DNA of 64,000 bases from an uncultured Lachnospiraceae bacterium (GCA_947648875.1 CANSPM010000009.1:28376-92375), one strand, 5' to 3'. Numbered from the stretch's first letter, positions 18,045 to 27,470 are shown. Made by a program: numbers and translations. Notes: generated by a model not told the origin, from the letters alone.

Positions 18045-18767
18045 ATGAGCGAGAGACTGCTGGGAATCATTGTGGATTCCTTTACCAAAATTTTAATACC
18101 GGGTATCCGGGTGACCATTCCGCTGACAATCCTGTCATTTTCCTTCGCGATGGTGATCGCCGTGACGGTGGCCATGATTCAATTTGCCAATGTGAAAGTG
18201 CTCAAACAGATCGGCCGTTTCTATATCTGGGTGGTCCGGGGGACTCCCCTGCTGGTGCAACTGTATGTGATTTTTTACGGACTGCCCAATCTGGGGATCA
18301 TCATTGATCCCTTTCCCTGCGCGGTGCTGGTGTTTTCCATCAATGAGGGCGCCTACTGTGCGGAGACCATGCGGGCGGCGTTGGAGTCGGTGCCCAAAGG
18401 ACAGATTGAGGCGGGATATTGCGTGGGAATGAGTTATCTACAGATCATGCGGCGGATTGTGCTGCCGCAGGCTTTCCGCATCGCGTTCCCGCCCCTGAGC
18501 AATTCCCTAATCAGCATGGTGAAGGACACCTCGCTGGCCGCCAACATCACGGTGGTGGAAATGTTTATGGCCACCCAGCGCATTGTGGCCAGAACCTATG
18601 AGCCGCTGGCTCTGTACATTGAGGTGGGACTGATCTATCTGTTGTTCTGCACGGCGCTGACAGGGCTGCAGCATCTGGGGGAACGCAAACTCAGCATCAC
18701 AGCGGAGAGGAGGAAAGACCCTTGGTACAGGCACATAATATCACAAAGTCGTTTCAGACGCAGGTAG
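18045..18767 (+). CDS. Polar amino-acid ABC transporter permease
   Basis: 240 residues with five or six membrane segments, typical of HisM/GlnP permeases. FYIWVVRGTPLLVQLYVIFY is the family signature and the EAA loop reads RAALESVPKGQIEAGYCVGM. The start at 18045 is chosen over in-frame upstream ATGs (from 17928) because the protein then begins like other family members; the Shine-Dalgarno AGGGGG is about 10 nt away. Its 3' end overlaps the ATPase start by 46 bp, indicating translational coupling in a permease-ATPase-binding-protein operon. Confidence 0.88.
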   Translation: MSERLLGIIVDSFTKILIPGIRVTIPLTILSFSFAMVIAVTVAMIQFANVKVLKQIGRFYIWVVRGTPLLVQLYVIFYGLPNLGIIIDPFPCAVLVFSINEGAYCAETMRAALESVPKGQIEAGYCVGMSYLQIMRRIVLPQAFRIAFPPLSNSLISMVKDTSLAANITVVEMFMATQRIVARTYEPLALYIEVGLIYLLFCTALTGLQHLGERKLSITAERRKDPWYRHIISQSRFRRR

Positions 18768-19462
18768 TTTTGCGGGGAGTGGATCTCTCGGTGGAAAAGG
18801 GGGATGTGGTGGCGATTCTGGGTCCCAGCGGTTCCGGGAAAACCACGCTCCTGAGATGCCTGAACTTCCTGGAGACAGCCGACGGCGGCACATTGGAATT
18901 TGACGGGGAGACCTTTCAGATGGGGCATGTGTCCAGACGGGACATTGCCAGGCTGCGGAAAAAGACGGCTTTTGTGTTTCAGAACTATAATCTGTTCAGC
19001 AACAAGACGGCTTTGCGAAATGTGACGGAAGGGCTGATCACAGGACGCAAAATGGATAAGGAGAAGGCCATGGAGATCGGCAGGCGGGCGCTGGATAAGG
19101 TGGGCCTGTCGGACCGCTATGATTACTATCCCCATCAGCTCTCCGGCGGACAGCAGCAGAGAGTGGGAATTGCCCGGGCGCTGGCCACGGACCCGGAGAT
19201 CATCTATTTCGACGAGCCCACATCGGCGCTGGACCCGGAACTCATCGGTGAGGTGCTGGGGGTGATGAAACAGCTGGCGGAGGAGGGGATGACCATGCTG
19301 GTGGTCACCCACGAGATGAGCTTTGCCCGCAATGTGTCCAACAAGGTGATCTTCATGGAGGATGGCCGGGTGCTGGAGCAGGGCAGCTCTAAAGAGTTTT
19401 TTGAAAATCCCGGGGAGGAGCGTGTCAGGATGTTTTTGCGGACCCTGGGCGGACGGATGTAG
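18722..19462 (+). CDS. Polar amino-acid ABC transporter ATP-binding protein
   Basis: 246 residues, full length for GlnQ/HisP-type ATPases. Walker A GPSGSGKTT (about 34-42), Q-loop VFQNYNLF, signature LSGGQQQR, Walker B IIYFDEPTSALDPE and switch His in VVTHEMSFA are all intact. The start is a TTG at 18722 with GAGGAGG about 8 nt upstream, inside the end of the permease gene. It energises uptake by the neighbouring permease, probably of glutamine, cystine or a related amino acid; the substrate is not decidable here. Confidence 0.92.
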   Translation: MVQAHNITKSFQTQVVLRGVDLSVEKGDVVAILGPSGSGKTTLLRCLNFLETADGGTLEFDGETFQMGHVSRRDIARLRKKTAFVFQNYNLFSNKTALRNVTEGLITGRKMDKEKAMEIGRRALDKVGLSDRYDYYPHQLSGGQQQRVGIARALATDPEIIYFDEPTSALDPELIGEVLGVMKQLAEEGMTMLVVTHEMSFARNVSNKVIFMEDGRVLEQGSSKEFFENPGEERVRMFLRTLGGRM

Positions 19463-19484
19463 TGCATCAATAAGGAGAGAGTTT

Positions 19485-20291
19485 ATGAAAAAGAGATGGA
19501 TCGGTACGGTTATGGCGGGAATCATGGCCCTTAGTCTGGCGGCCTGCGGCAACGGAGACAGTCAAAACGGGGAGAGCGGCGATCTGCTACAGCAGATTCA
19601 GGATAAAGGAACTCTTACGGTGGCCATGGAGGGCACCTGGGCCCCCTGGACCTATCACGACGAAAACGACCAATTGGTGGGCTTTGACGTGGAAGTGGCG
19701 CGGAAGATTGCGGAAAAACTGGGCGTGGAAGCAACTTTTGTGGAGGGCGAGTGGGACGGCCTGTTTGCCGGACTGGACAGCGGCCGCTATGATATGGTGG
19801 TCAACGGTGTGGAGATTACCGACGAGCGGGCGGAAAAATACGATTTTACCGAGCCTTACGGTTATATTCGTACCGCGCTGATTGTGGCCGAGGGCAATGA
19901 GGAGATCAGGACCTTTGAGGATTTAGACGGCAAAACCACCACCAACAGCATGGCCAGCACTTATATGACGCTGGCGGAGAGCTACGGCGCCACGGTGACG
20001 CCTGTGGATTCCCTGGATCAGACCCTGGATCTGGTGGTGGCCGGCAGAGTGGATGCCACGCTGAACGCGGAGGTATCCTTCTATGATTATCTGCATGTAC
20101 ATCCCGATGCCCCGGTAAAGATCGTGGCGCTCACCGACGACGCCTCCCATGTGTCCATTCCCATCCGCAAAGAAGAGGCTGCGGCCAGCTTTAAAGCGGC
20201 AGTGGATCAGGCGATAAAGGAGTTGAAGGAATCCGGGGAACTGGGCGAGATATCCGTGAAATATTTTGGCAGCGACATCACAAGAGAATAA
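19485..20291 (+). CDS. Amino-acid-binding lipoprotein of the ABC importer
   Basis: 268 residues. Lipoprotein signal MKKRWIGTVMAGIMALSLAA with Cys at the lipobox LAAC. The mature part is a family-3 solute-binding protein: GTLTVAMEGTWAPWTYHDEN, LVGFDVEVARKIAEKLGVEA, GLFAGLDSGRYDMVVNGV and RAEKYDFTEPY are the standard ligand-binding stretches. AAGGAG lies 8-9 nt upstream of the ATG. Third gene of the importer operon. Confidence 0.92.
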   Translation: MKKRWIGTVMAGIMALSLAACGNGDSQNGESGDLLQQIQDKGTLTVAMEGTWAPWTYHDENDQLVGFDVEVARKIAEKLGVEATFVEGEWDGLFAGLDSGRYDMVVNGVEITDERAEKYDFTEPYGYIRTALIVAEGNEEIRTFEDLDGKTTTNSMASTYMTLAESYGATVTPVDSLDQTLDLVVAGRVDATLNAEVSFYDYLHVHPDAPVKIVALTDDASHVSIPIRKEEAAASFKAAVDQAIKELKESGELGEISVKYFGSDITRE

Positions 20292-20325
20292 ATGTAAAAG
20301 CCTCCTTCTGGGCTGGCAGAAACGG

Positions 20326-20372
20326 GCGATTGTAAGACGACTTGTCACCTGTGAAGAACGTTTCGCAATCGC
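20326..20372 (-). repeat. MITE-like inverted-repeat element, short copy C
   Basis: GCGATTG at the left and TTTCGCAATCGC at the right form the same ends as the copies at 17.8 and 57.2 kb; the interior (GTCACCTGTGAAGAACG on the plus strand) is a shortened version of the TGTCCGCAAGTGACGA core. GCAGAAA occurs on both sides (20316-20322 and 20379-20385). Confidence 0.5.
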
Positions 20373-20402
20373 TTAATTGCAGAAAGGAATGGAAGTAACG
20401 AG

Positions 20403-22097
20403 GTGAGAAAAAGAGTATTTTCCGCTATGACAGCAGTTATCGTTTCTTTTATGTTTGTGGCGGGCGGTCAACTGGACAGGTACGATACATTGGATCTGCT
20501 GGATCGGTTTTTTTATCTCAGATGGCTGGCAGGCAGCGGTATATCTTTTCTGCTGATTTCTCTGCTCTGGAGACTGGCGGATCATTTTTCCGTGGACAGA
20601 ATGTCCGGGAATCGGACAGTGACGGACAACATGTCCGGGGCAGGTACTTTCGTGGATGGTGTATTCGCGAAAACGGGTGTCCGTCACCGGGGCAAAACAG
20701 GCACAGAGCGGGAGGGGAGAAAGCCTTCTCCGCTCTGTGCGCATTTTATCTATGTGGGAATCATGCTGCTTGGCTGGATGCCCGCGTTCTTGTCCATCGT
20801 GCCGGGCGTGTTTTCCTATGACGCCTACGCGGAGTGGGAACAGGTGAAAACAGGCATGATAACTGCTCATCACCCGGTGATCCATGTGCTGCTTGTGGGA
20901 GGACTTTTGGAACTTTTTTATCGGCTCACGGGCAGCTACAATGTGGGCATCGGCGTATATACGCTGCTCCAGATGTTTTTGACGGCGAACGTTCTGGCGC
21001 TGACGGTTTCCTATATGAAAAGGAGGGGCATAAGACCCGCCGCAAGGCTTTTGACGCTGCTTTTCTACAGCTTGTCCCCGGTGATTCAACTGTTTTCCAT
21101 CTGCACAACCAAAGATGTGCTGTTTACCGCCTGTGAGCTGCTTTTGATGATGTCCGTGCTGCGGATACTGGGAGAGCAGGATGTGTTTTTCCGGGAGAAC
21201 AAAGCCCAGGCCGGGTTTGTGCTGGCGGTACTTGGCACCATGATCCTGCGCAACAACGGGCTTTATATCGCTCTGGTGATGCTGGCGGTTCTGTTTTGGG
21301 GTTGCCGGAAGTACTGGAAGAGGTATTCTCTGCTTGCGGCGGCGGCGCTGCTGTTGTACGGAGTCTATGTGGGGCCGGTGTACACGTTGCTGTCTGTCAC
21401 GCCCGGAGGCGTGGAAGAGATGCTTTCCGTGCCCATCCAGCAGATGGCCCGAGTATACCATTACGACCATGCTTCCCTGGACAGCGGGGATTTGGAGCTG
21501 CTCTGCCAGGTATTGCCCAGGGAAAACCTGGACGACTATAAACCCACCGTGGCGGACCCGGTAAAATGCGGTTTCGACAGAGAGGGCTTTTATGAGAACA
21601 GGGGAGATTTTTTTAAGCTGTGGGCGCGCTGGGGAATGGAGCATCCCCTGACTTATATCAATTCTTTTCTGGTGAGTACGGTGGATTTCTGGTATCCGGG
21701 CGCGGTGATGGACGGCTATAAGGACCCCTATGGCAGAAGCAGTTATTTTGACTATCGGGTGGCGGAGCCGGGAGAAGAGATCGTGGTTTTGAGGGGCCTT
21801 CACGATTTTTATGAGCGTCTTTCATGGGACAGGGCGGCACAGAAGAAGCCTTTCGCTTTTCTGGTGTTGAGCCCGGGCTGGTACTTTCTGGTGTTTTTTG
21901 TGGGGTTTATGTATCTCTGGTATCACAAAAAATGGAAGCTGCTGGCGCCTCTTTTGATACCGCTATTGACCATGGCCACGGCGCTGCTTGGCCCCATGGC
22001 GCTGGTCAGGTATGTGTTGATCTTCTTCTATGGTTTTCCTCTGCTGTTGGCATTGTTTCTAAGCCCCCGGGCATTTCTCAGCGATGTCCGTAAATAA
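20403..22097 (+). CDS. Multi-pass membrane protein, DUF6020-like, probable glycosyltransferase
   Basis: 564 residues with about 10-12 hydrophobic segments. VPGVFSYDAYAEWEQV, then AHHPVIHVLLVGG and TTKDVLFTACELLL, match a Firmicutes membrane family (DUF6020) related to GT-C mannosyl/arabinosyl transferases, in which acidic residues in the first loop bind a lipid-phosphate sugar donor. A 60-residue polar loop (about 70-115) separates the first two helices from the rest. The start is GTG at 20403. Its last 20 bp overlap the convergent gene at 22078. Role in a cell-surface glycan is inferred. Confidence 0.7.
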   Translation: MRKRVFSAMTAVIVSFMFVAGGQLDRYDTLDLLDRFFYLRWLAGSGISFLLISLLWRLADHFSVDRMSGNRTVTDNMSGAGTFVDGVFAKTGVRHRGKTGTEREGRKPSPLCAHFIYVGIMLLGWMPAFLSIVPGVFSYDAYAEWEQVKTGMITAHHPVIHVLLVGGLLELFYRLTGSYNVGIGVYTLLQMFLTANVLALTVSYMKRRGIRPAARLLTLLFYSLSPVIQLFSICTTKDVLFTACELLLMMSVLRILGEQDVFFRENKAQAGFVLAVLGTMILRNNGLYIALVMLAVLFWGCRKYWKRYSLLAAAALLLYGVYVGPVYTLLSVTPGGVEEMLSVPIQQMARVYHYDHASLDSGDLELLCQVLPRENLDDYKPTVADPVKCGFDREGFYENRGDFFKLWARWGMEHPLTYINSFLVSTVDFWYPGAVMDGYKDPYGRSSYFDYRVAEPGEEIVVLRGLHDFYERLSWDRAAQKKPFAFLVLSPGWYFLVFFVGFMYLWYHKKWKLLAPLLIPLLTMATALLGPMALVRYVLIFFYGFPLLLALFLSPRAFLSDVRK

Positions 22098-23778
22098 CCA
22101 CAAAATCATTGGAACCGAGAGGTGTGTCCTGACAATTGTTCTGGATAAAACTGCGCACCCATGCATCCGTATAGAGCAGCCCCGCGTCGCAGACCACATA
22201 GTCGGGCTGCCTGTTCGGGTGCTGCTTAAACCAGAGCAAAATTTTATCGTCAAAAGTGGGGGAACATATGGTGGAAGGCGTGCAGTACACCATTTCTTTC
22301 ATCAGATAGATATCCGTGTGGGCTCCCATGTAGAAAACCCTGGCTCCCTCCGGAAGAATTTGGGTTACCAGCGCAAGATTGTCCCTGTAGCGGACCACAG
22401 AGGAGGTATCCGCCGCCAGTCCCCGGGCAGGTCCCTGGCGCAGGAGGCTGATATCATTGAAAATGGTTTCGTGGTGGCCTCCGGTGGTGCGCTGCATATA
22501 ACATTTCCCAAATAAAAGCACGCATACCCACAACGTCAGTATGATTCGGGGCATGGGTTTGAGCCGGCGGGTGTTTTCCGACGATAGCATGTCCCGCAGC
22601 TGAGGCAGCGATAAAACGCCCACGGCGCAGGGCGCCAGAAAGGGCAGGGAGACTAACATAGGATGATTGGAAAAAAGCAATATACCGGCGAAAGCGGCCA
22701 GGGGCATCCACACCATAGAGGTCAACGCGGGGGAAGGCTGTATTTTTCGGGTGACAATCCCTACAAGCAGTAACAGCGGCAGAAAAATATACTCCACTGT
22801 GGGATAGTTGGGGTAATATTTCCCGAACAGCCAGATGATCAGCTGGCCCGTCATGCAGGAACCGATCAACAGCTCGCACCACAGAAGAAGAGAAAAAGGT
22901 TTATGGGTCCGGCGTCGGCAAAGCCATTGCAGGGCAAAAGCGCACAGGGCGTATGCGGCCAGAAAGAGCAGGATCTGTCTTAGAGACTGCCCGTGCTGTG
23001 CAAGCCGTTCCGCCCACGGCGCGGAGTGGGAGCCATCGCTGGCCGCCATCAGAATCAGGCCTCCCAGCTGATCCAAGGGGATATAGGACAGAAGCAGGGC
23101 CATAAAGGCCGCGGCGCCCAGCAGGCAGGGGAGGCTCAGGTACAGCAGTTCTTTGACGGGAGAGTGGGGAGAACGTCCTCGGTAACGGATGACGCATCCC
23201 GCTCCCACAAAAAAGGTCAGTATGGTGGAAGGGTAGGAGAGAATTTCCAGCGCCAGAAAACAGCCCGCCAGCACCAGCCAGTACCGGGCATACCGTCCGG
23301 GATGCGTCTGGTCGGGACCGTAATACCGCAGCAGGCAAAGCGCGGCCATCAACAGCCCCCACATCTGCATATTGGAAAATTCGGGGAGAAACATGATTTT
23401 GGGCAGGGCAAAAAACCATATGCAGCAGATTCCCAGTGCGTATTCCCGCTGTAGATAGCTTCGCAGAGTTCTGTACAGAAAAAAACTCACACCGCTGTGC
23501 AGCAGCAGTCCGCAAAGGCGCAGGTACAGAAACACGCCGGCAGCGGTGGGAAACAGGGCCAGATAGGGTATCATTAACAGCGCGCACAGCCAGCTGGAGG
23601 TCTGGTGCGGCTCCCACAGGTCTGTCAACAACCGGTCTCCTCTTAACAGTCGGCAGGCCATGGATACGGCATACTGTTCGTCTATATCATAGCCCACAAA
23701 AAGTATTTTCAGAGTGGCGGCGGCGCATAAAGCCATCAGAAAGAGACAGAAAATACGTCTGTAAGCAAGCCTAGTCAT
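22078..23778 (-). CDS. Multi-pass membrane protein, GT-C glycosyltransferase-like
   Basis: 566 residues. The start at 23778 has GGAGG 7 nt upstream. The first loop after helix 1 reads VGYDIDEQYAVSMACRLLRG followed by WEPHQTSSWLCA, the DxD-like acidic loop layout of GT-C (family-39-like) lipid-linked sugar transferases. About 11 further hydrophobic segments are followed by a C-terminal extracytoplasmic domain of ~130 residues. No exact family is recognised. It is convergent with and overlaps the DUF6020-like gene; both may act on the same envelope polymer. Confidence 0.65.
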   Translation of the reverse strand: MTRLAYRRIFCLFLMALCAAATLKILFVGYDIDEQYAVSMACRLLRGDRLLTDLWEPHQTSSWLCALLMIPYLALFPTAAGVFLYLRLCGLLLHSGVSFFLYRTLRSYLQREYALGICCIWFFALPKIMFLPEFSNMQMWGLLMAALCLLRYYGPDQTHPGRYARYWLVLAGCFLALEILSYPSTILTFFVGAGCVIRYRGRSPHSPVKELLYLSLPCLLGAAAFMALLLSYIPLDQLGGLILMAASDGSHSAPWAERLAQHGQSLRQILLFLAAYALCAFALQWLCRRRTHKPFSLLLWCELLIGSCMTGQLIIWLFGKYYPNYPTVEYIFLPLLLLVGIVTRKIQPSPALTSMVWMPLAAFAGILLFSNHPMLVSLPFLAPCAVGVLSLPQLRDMLSSENTRRLKPMPRIILTLWVCVLLFGKCYMQRTTGGHHETIFNDISLLRQGPARGLAADTSSVVRYRDNLALVTQILPEGARVFYMGAHTDIYLMKEMVYCTPSTICSPTFDDKILLWFKQHPNRQPDYVVCDAGLLYTDAWVRSFIQNNCQDTPLGSNDFVVIYGHR

Positions 23779-23814
23779 ATGGATACCTCCCAAAGCAGCA
23801 TATTTTTCAGGCCG

Positions 23815-24774
23815 TTATAGCAGAAACCGGATGCGCTGGGCAATCTCCGGCAACTCGTGGGACGCGGCATAGTCAGACACCTGTTTTAACGTTTCCTGAC
23901 GCTGAGGAGATACGCCCTTGCCGGCGGCGCAGTCCACAAAGGCATTGAGCAGCCCAGCCCGGTCTTCAACCTGCGAGATTCCCGGCATGGGGCCTTCGAG
24001 CAGCAGAGCGTTCAGCAGTTCGCAGGCGCGGGAGAAATCCCTTTCTGTCATATCATTCTCCAACCGTTTTCGCAGATCGGCTTTCTGACAGCATTCCAGA
24101 GCGGAGTAGGCGGACAGTATATGGTTGTCCCAGCCTTCCGCAAAAAGCCAGTCCGCAATCTCCTGGGTTTCCGGCTCCAGAGCGGCTACGGCGTGAATCC
24201 TCCCCCAGCCGCGCGCTCCCTTGGCAATGCGCAGGATTTCCTGGGAGGATCTGGTCCAGTTGGACGCGATCTGTAGCACATAGAGGGTAAATTCATCGGA
24301 CAGAGCCAGAATCCGCAGGGCATTTTTCAGCGGCTCGTTTGTGTCCGTGTCAAAGAGGACCAGAAGTACCAGGCCGAATTTTACTTCTTCCCGGTGGGTG
24401 CCCTGCAAGGCGCATTCCAACGCCAGCCGGTAGATCTTCGAGGGAGGCAGCTGCTGCCGGCGTTCCATGACATATTGCAGGATCTTGTTCATAGCGGAGA
24501 TCATATGGCCGTCGACTACCCATCTGGAGACCAGACTGTGAGCCTGTTCCAGATCTGTGGCGGCGGCGTCCACAGCCTGTTTCAGCAGTTCGGCATCCTG
24601 TTCGGGTGCCCTCATGTGGTAGAGGGCGATGCCGTCCAGAGCACCGTCCGCAAAGCGGGATTTGCCCGGTTCGGGCGTTTCCTCCGGGGGGAGAGAGTAC
24701 TCCGGAGGCAGCTCCTCCCTCTCATTCCGGGCCCGGCATATATTTTCGTAGATACTTTCTGAGATATTGTCCAT
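23815..24774 (-). CDS. Helical protein of unknown function
   Basis: 319 residues, no signal peptide or membrane segment. The sequence is almost all amphipathic helix, with repeated 30-40 residue units (LRILALSDEFTLYVLQIASN, GRIHAVAALEPETQEIADWL, SAYSALECCQKADLRKRLEN) that look HEAT/ARM-like. Such proteins usually serve as binding scaffolds. GGAG precedes the ATG. It has its own promoter and ends 36 bp before the GT-C-like gene starts, so the two may be co-transcribed. I do not recognise a named family. Confidence 0.75.
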   Translation of the reverse strand: MDNISESIYENICRARNEREELPPEYSLPPEETPEPGKSRFADGALDGIALYHMRAPEQDAELLKQAVDAAATDLEQAHSLVSRWVVDGHMISAMNKILQYVMERRQQLPPSKIYRLALECALQGTHREEVKFGLVLLVLFDTDTNEPLKNALRILALSDEFTLYVLQIASNWTRSSQEILRIAKGARGWGRIHAVAALEPETQEIADWLFAEGWDNHILSAYSALECCQKADLRKRLENDMTERDFSRACELLNALLLEGPMPGISQVEDRAGLLNAFVDCAAGKGVSPQRQETLKQVSDYAASHELPEIAQRIRFLL

Positions 24775-24823
24775 AGGTTCTCCTTTATAAGTGATAGCGT
24801 TACTGCGTTTATATGATTTATTC

Positions 24824-24852
24824 AGTATACTATATTTTGGGTTCTATGCCAA
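24824..24852 (-). promoter_or_regulatory. Promoter of the helical-protein gene
   Basis: On the minus strand TTGGCA (24852-24847) and TATACT (24829-24824) are separated by 17 bp, 50 nt upstream of the start codon. Confidence 0.65.
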
Positions 24853-25185
24853 GATTGAGTTTGAATGTTCCGCTTTCGATCTGTTTCCCTCGTTTTAACA
24901 TATAATTTACCTAATAATAAGCTAATAATATATGCACTTTAGCTAACAAAACATTTGCGGGCACGTGCACACTCGCTGGTTATGAAACAGGCAATGCCAT
25001 ATTCGCATATATAGTATGATGAAAAACGGCAAATTGACCTTGTGATTAATAGACAAATATTATGTGCACAAATAGGCAAATATGACAAAATGCATAAAAG
25101 GTATTGCAGTTTTGCGGTAGCTATAGTACAATTTATTTGCAAGTAAAAAAACTTAAATTGACTTAAAAGATAATGAGGGAGAAAC
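24853..25185. other. AT-rich divergent control region before the mannan operon
   Basis: No gene. It separates the divergent helical-protein gene from the mannanase operon and holds one recognisable promoter for the latter (25034-25063). The leader from about 25070 to 25185 is AT-rich with no clear riboswitch or hairpin. No regulator gene adjoins the operon. Confidence 0.5.
25034..25063 (+). promoter_or_regulatory. Putative promoter of the mannan operon
   Basis: TTGACC (25034-25039), 18-bp spacer, TATTAT (25058-25063). The best sigma-A-like match in the 400 bp upstream of the mannanase gene. Confidence 0.45.
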
Positions 25186-26727
25186 ATGAGGCGGATTCAT
25201 TTGAAAAAAACAGATTGTATTCTGCCCGTTTTGGCATTGCTGCTGGTTTTGCCGGGATGCAGCAGCGCGGGAACAGGGCAGACGGGATCGGAGGCCGAAA
25301 CGGGCCTGCGGCCCGGGCCGAACCTGAAAACCTACTCCTGGGAGGAAGCCATTGTCTACGAAGCGGAGAAGGGGACTCTGCTGGGCGGCACAACCCTGGG
25401 GGAAGCAGGTGGTGTGGGTTTTGTGGAAGGCTTCTCCAAAGAAGAAGACGCGCTACAGCTGGAGATCCATATAGAAGAGGACGGGTTTTATGATCTCAAT
25501 TTTGTCAGCAGGAGCGCCGACGGGGGGTATAAGGAGAACTATGTGGCCGTGGACGGAGAGCGGATGGGCACTGCAAAGGTAGAGGGGAAGAAGTATACAG
25601 ACTCTCTCATATCCCGGGTGTATCTAAAGGCGGGAGACCATACCGTCGAGATCAGCTCCTACTGGGGATGGATACAGGTGGATCGTCTGAAGGTGAAACC
25701 CTCCGACGAACTGGACCCAGGGCGGTTTGCCATAGAACCGGTGCTGGTGAATCCGAACGCCACAGAGAATACACGGAGACTGATGAAGTATCTGTGCGAT
25801 GTCTACGGAACAGATATTCTGTCCGGCCAATACTGTGATACAGGCATGTTCGGCACGGAAAATGCCGCGATCTGGAAAGCCACCGGAGGCAAATATCCCG
25901 CCATTCTGGGACTGGATATGACCAATTACACGCCGGTTTCCGCAGCCCATGGCGCGGAGGGGCATGCCACGGAGTACGCGTTGGAGTACTGGGATAAGGG
26001 CGGGATCGTAACTTTCTGCTGGCACTGGACTACGCCGGAGAAATACATCACAGGCAACTGGTATTCCACTTTCTATAAGGAACATACCAACATGGATCTG
26101 GCCAAAATTATGAACGGCCAGGACCAGGAGGGATACGATCTGCTGGTGGCGGATATCGATGCGATTGCGCAGCAGCTTCTGATTTTGCAGGAGGCGGATG
26201 TGCCGGTGCTCTGGCGTCCTCTGCACGAGGCCAGCGGCGGCTGGTTCTGGTGGGGGAACGCGGGGGCGGATGCCTACAGGCAGCTGTATGTGCTGATGTA
26301 CGAGCGGCTGGTGAACCATCATGGGCTGAACAATCTGATCTGGGTGTGGAATGGCCAGGACAGAGAGTGGTACCCCGGGGACCAATATGTGGACATTATA
26401 GGCGAGGATATATACCCCGGAGAGCATGTGTATACACCCCAGACCTCCAAATATCTGGAAGTGCTGGGGTACACGGACGCGAGAAAAATGATTATCCTGT
26501 CGGAGAACGGATGTCTGTTTGACCCGGACCTGGCGGCCAGAGACGGCTCCATGTGGGGTTCCTTCTGCACCTGGGGCGGGGAGTTTGTCATTAAGAACAA
26601 GCAGTTGTACATCCTGAGCGAACAATACACGGAGGAAGAAATGGTGAAGAAGGTGTATGCGCATGAGCATGTGATTACCAGGGAGGAACTGCCGGATCTG
26701 AAAAACTACCCGATCTCTGATGAATAA
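25186..26727 (+). CDS. GH26 endo-beta-1,4-mannanase lipoprotein with N-terminal CBM35-like domain
   Basis: 513 residues. Lipoprotein signal with lipobox LPGC places it on the outer face of the membrane. Residues about 48-175 form a CBM35-like module (YEAEKGTLLGG, GFYDLNFVSRSADGGY, YLKAGDHTVEISSYWGWIQV). The GH26 domain follows (about 185-500): FCWHWTTPE, acid/base Glu348 in WRPLHEASGGWFWWG, nucleophile Glu440 in MIILSENG. These are the conserved mannanase catalytic contexts. It cuts beta-mannan or glucomannan at the cell surface to oligosaccharides for the downstream importers. First gene of a 14-gene same-strand cluster; the GH130 phosphorylase in the same cluster supports the mannan assignment. 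Confidence 0.92.
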   Translation: MRRIHLKKTDCILPVLALLLVLPGCSSAGTGQTGSEAETGLRPGPNLKTYSWEEAIVYEAEKGTLLGGTTLGEAGGVGFVEGFSKEEDALQLEIHIEEDGFYDLNFVSRSADGGYKENYVAVDGERMGTAKVEGKKYTDSLISRVYLKAGDHTVEISSYWGWIQVDRLKVKPSDELDPGRFAIEPVLVNPNATENTRRLMKYLCDVYGTDILSGQYCDTGMFGTENAAIWKATGGKYPAILGLDMTNYTPVSAAHGAEGHATEYALEYWDKGGIVTFCWHWTTPEKYITGNWYSTFYKEHTNMDLAKIMNGQDQEGYDLLVADIDAIAQQLLILQEADVPVLWRPLHEASGGWFWWGNAGADAYRQLYVLMYERLVNHHGLNNLIWVWNGQDREWYPGDQYVDIIGEDIYPGEHVYTPQTSKYLEVLGYTDARKMIILSENGCLFDPDLAARDGSMWGSFCTWGGEFVIKNKQLYILSEQYTEEEMVKKVYAHEHVITREELPDLKNYPISDE

Positions 26728-26770
26728 GATATTGTGTTGATTCCGGAATTATTGGGAAGGAGATAGTAAA

Positions 26771-27424
26771 TTGAATCAGCTGTTTTCAACGGAAGGCATT
26801 CTATACAAATTTCTGAATACCACGGGCAATATTATTCTGGCTACCATCCTCTGGCTGGTGGGCTGTATCCCGGTGGTGACCATCGGCGCTTCCACGGCGG
26901 CGCTCTACTACACGGTAGTCAAATCCGTCCGCAGGGAAGTGGGTTATGTGCATTCGGAGTTCTGGCGCGGCTACAAACTGAACTTTAAGAAGGGAGTGGC
27001 GGCTACGGTGCTGCTGCTGGCGCTGGGATCGGTACTGGGACTGGAGATGCGGATGGTCCTGCAAAACAGTGTGGAAGTCAGCCGCATATGGTATTCTCTC
27101 TGTGGGCTGCTGATCCTGCTGATGGTGCTGGTTACGCTGTATCTGTTTCCTGTGATGTCAAGGTTTGACATGAAGCTGGGCAGGCTGTGTATGCTGTCCT
27201 TTGTCATATCCGTGCGATATTGGTACATCACGGCGGCGCTGGCGGCCGGTTTGGTGGCCGTGGCGCTGGCGCAGCTGTATCTGCTGCCTCTGCCGCTGAT
27301 TTTGCTGACACCGGGACTATGGTGCTACGCCAGCTCCTATCTGGTGGAGAGGGCCATGAAGCCATATATGCCCAAATCCCCCAAGCCGGAGGGGGAGGAA
27401 GAGACGGGAAACTGGTTTGACTGA
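26771..27424 (+). CDS. YesL/DUF624-family membrane protein
   Basis: 217 residues with about five membrane segments. TEGILYKFLNTTGNIILATI and GCIPVVTIGASTAALYYTVV are the hallmark N-terminus of the YesL/DUF624 family, which nearly always accompanies ATPase-less sugar ABC importers in Firmicutes. Molecular role unknown; an accessory role in importer assembly or stability is inferred from co-occurrence. The start is TTG at 26771 with AAGGAGAT upstream. It lies between the mannanase and the large binding protein. Confidence 0.85.
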   Translation: MNQLFSTEGILYKFLNTTGNIILATILWLVGCIPVVTIGASTAALYYTVVKSVRREVGYVHSEFWRGYKLNFKKGVAATVLLLALGSVLGLEMRMVLQNSVEVSRIWYSLCGLLILLMVLVTLYLFPVMSRFDMKLGRLCMLSFVISVRYWYITAALAAGLVAVALAQLYLLPLPLILLTPGLWCYASSYLVERAMKPYMPKSPKPEGEEETGNWFD

Positions 27425-27470
27425 TTGCCCGGGGCACAGAGCGCAAGATATGAAAATGGAGAAGAAGATC

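Noticed and set aside
20373..21803. 476-codon minus-strand open frame
   Set aside because: Antisense to the DUF6020-like gene; composition (His, Gln, Arg) is that of a shadow frame.
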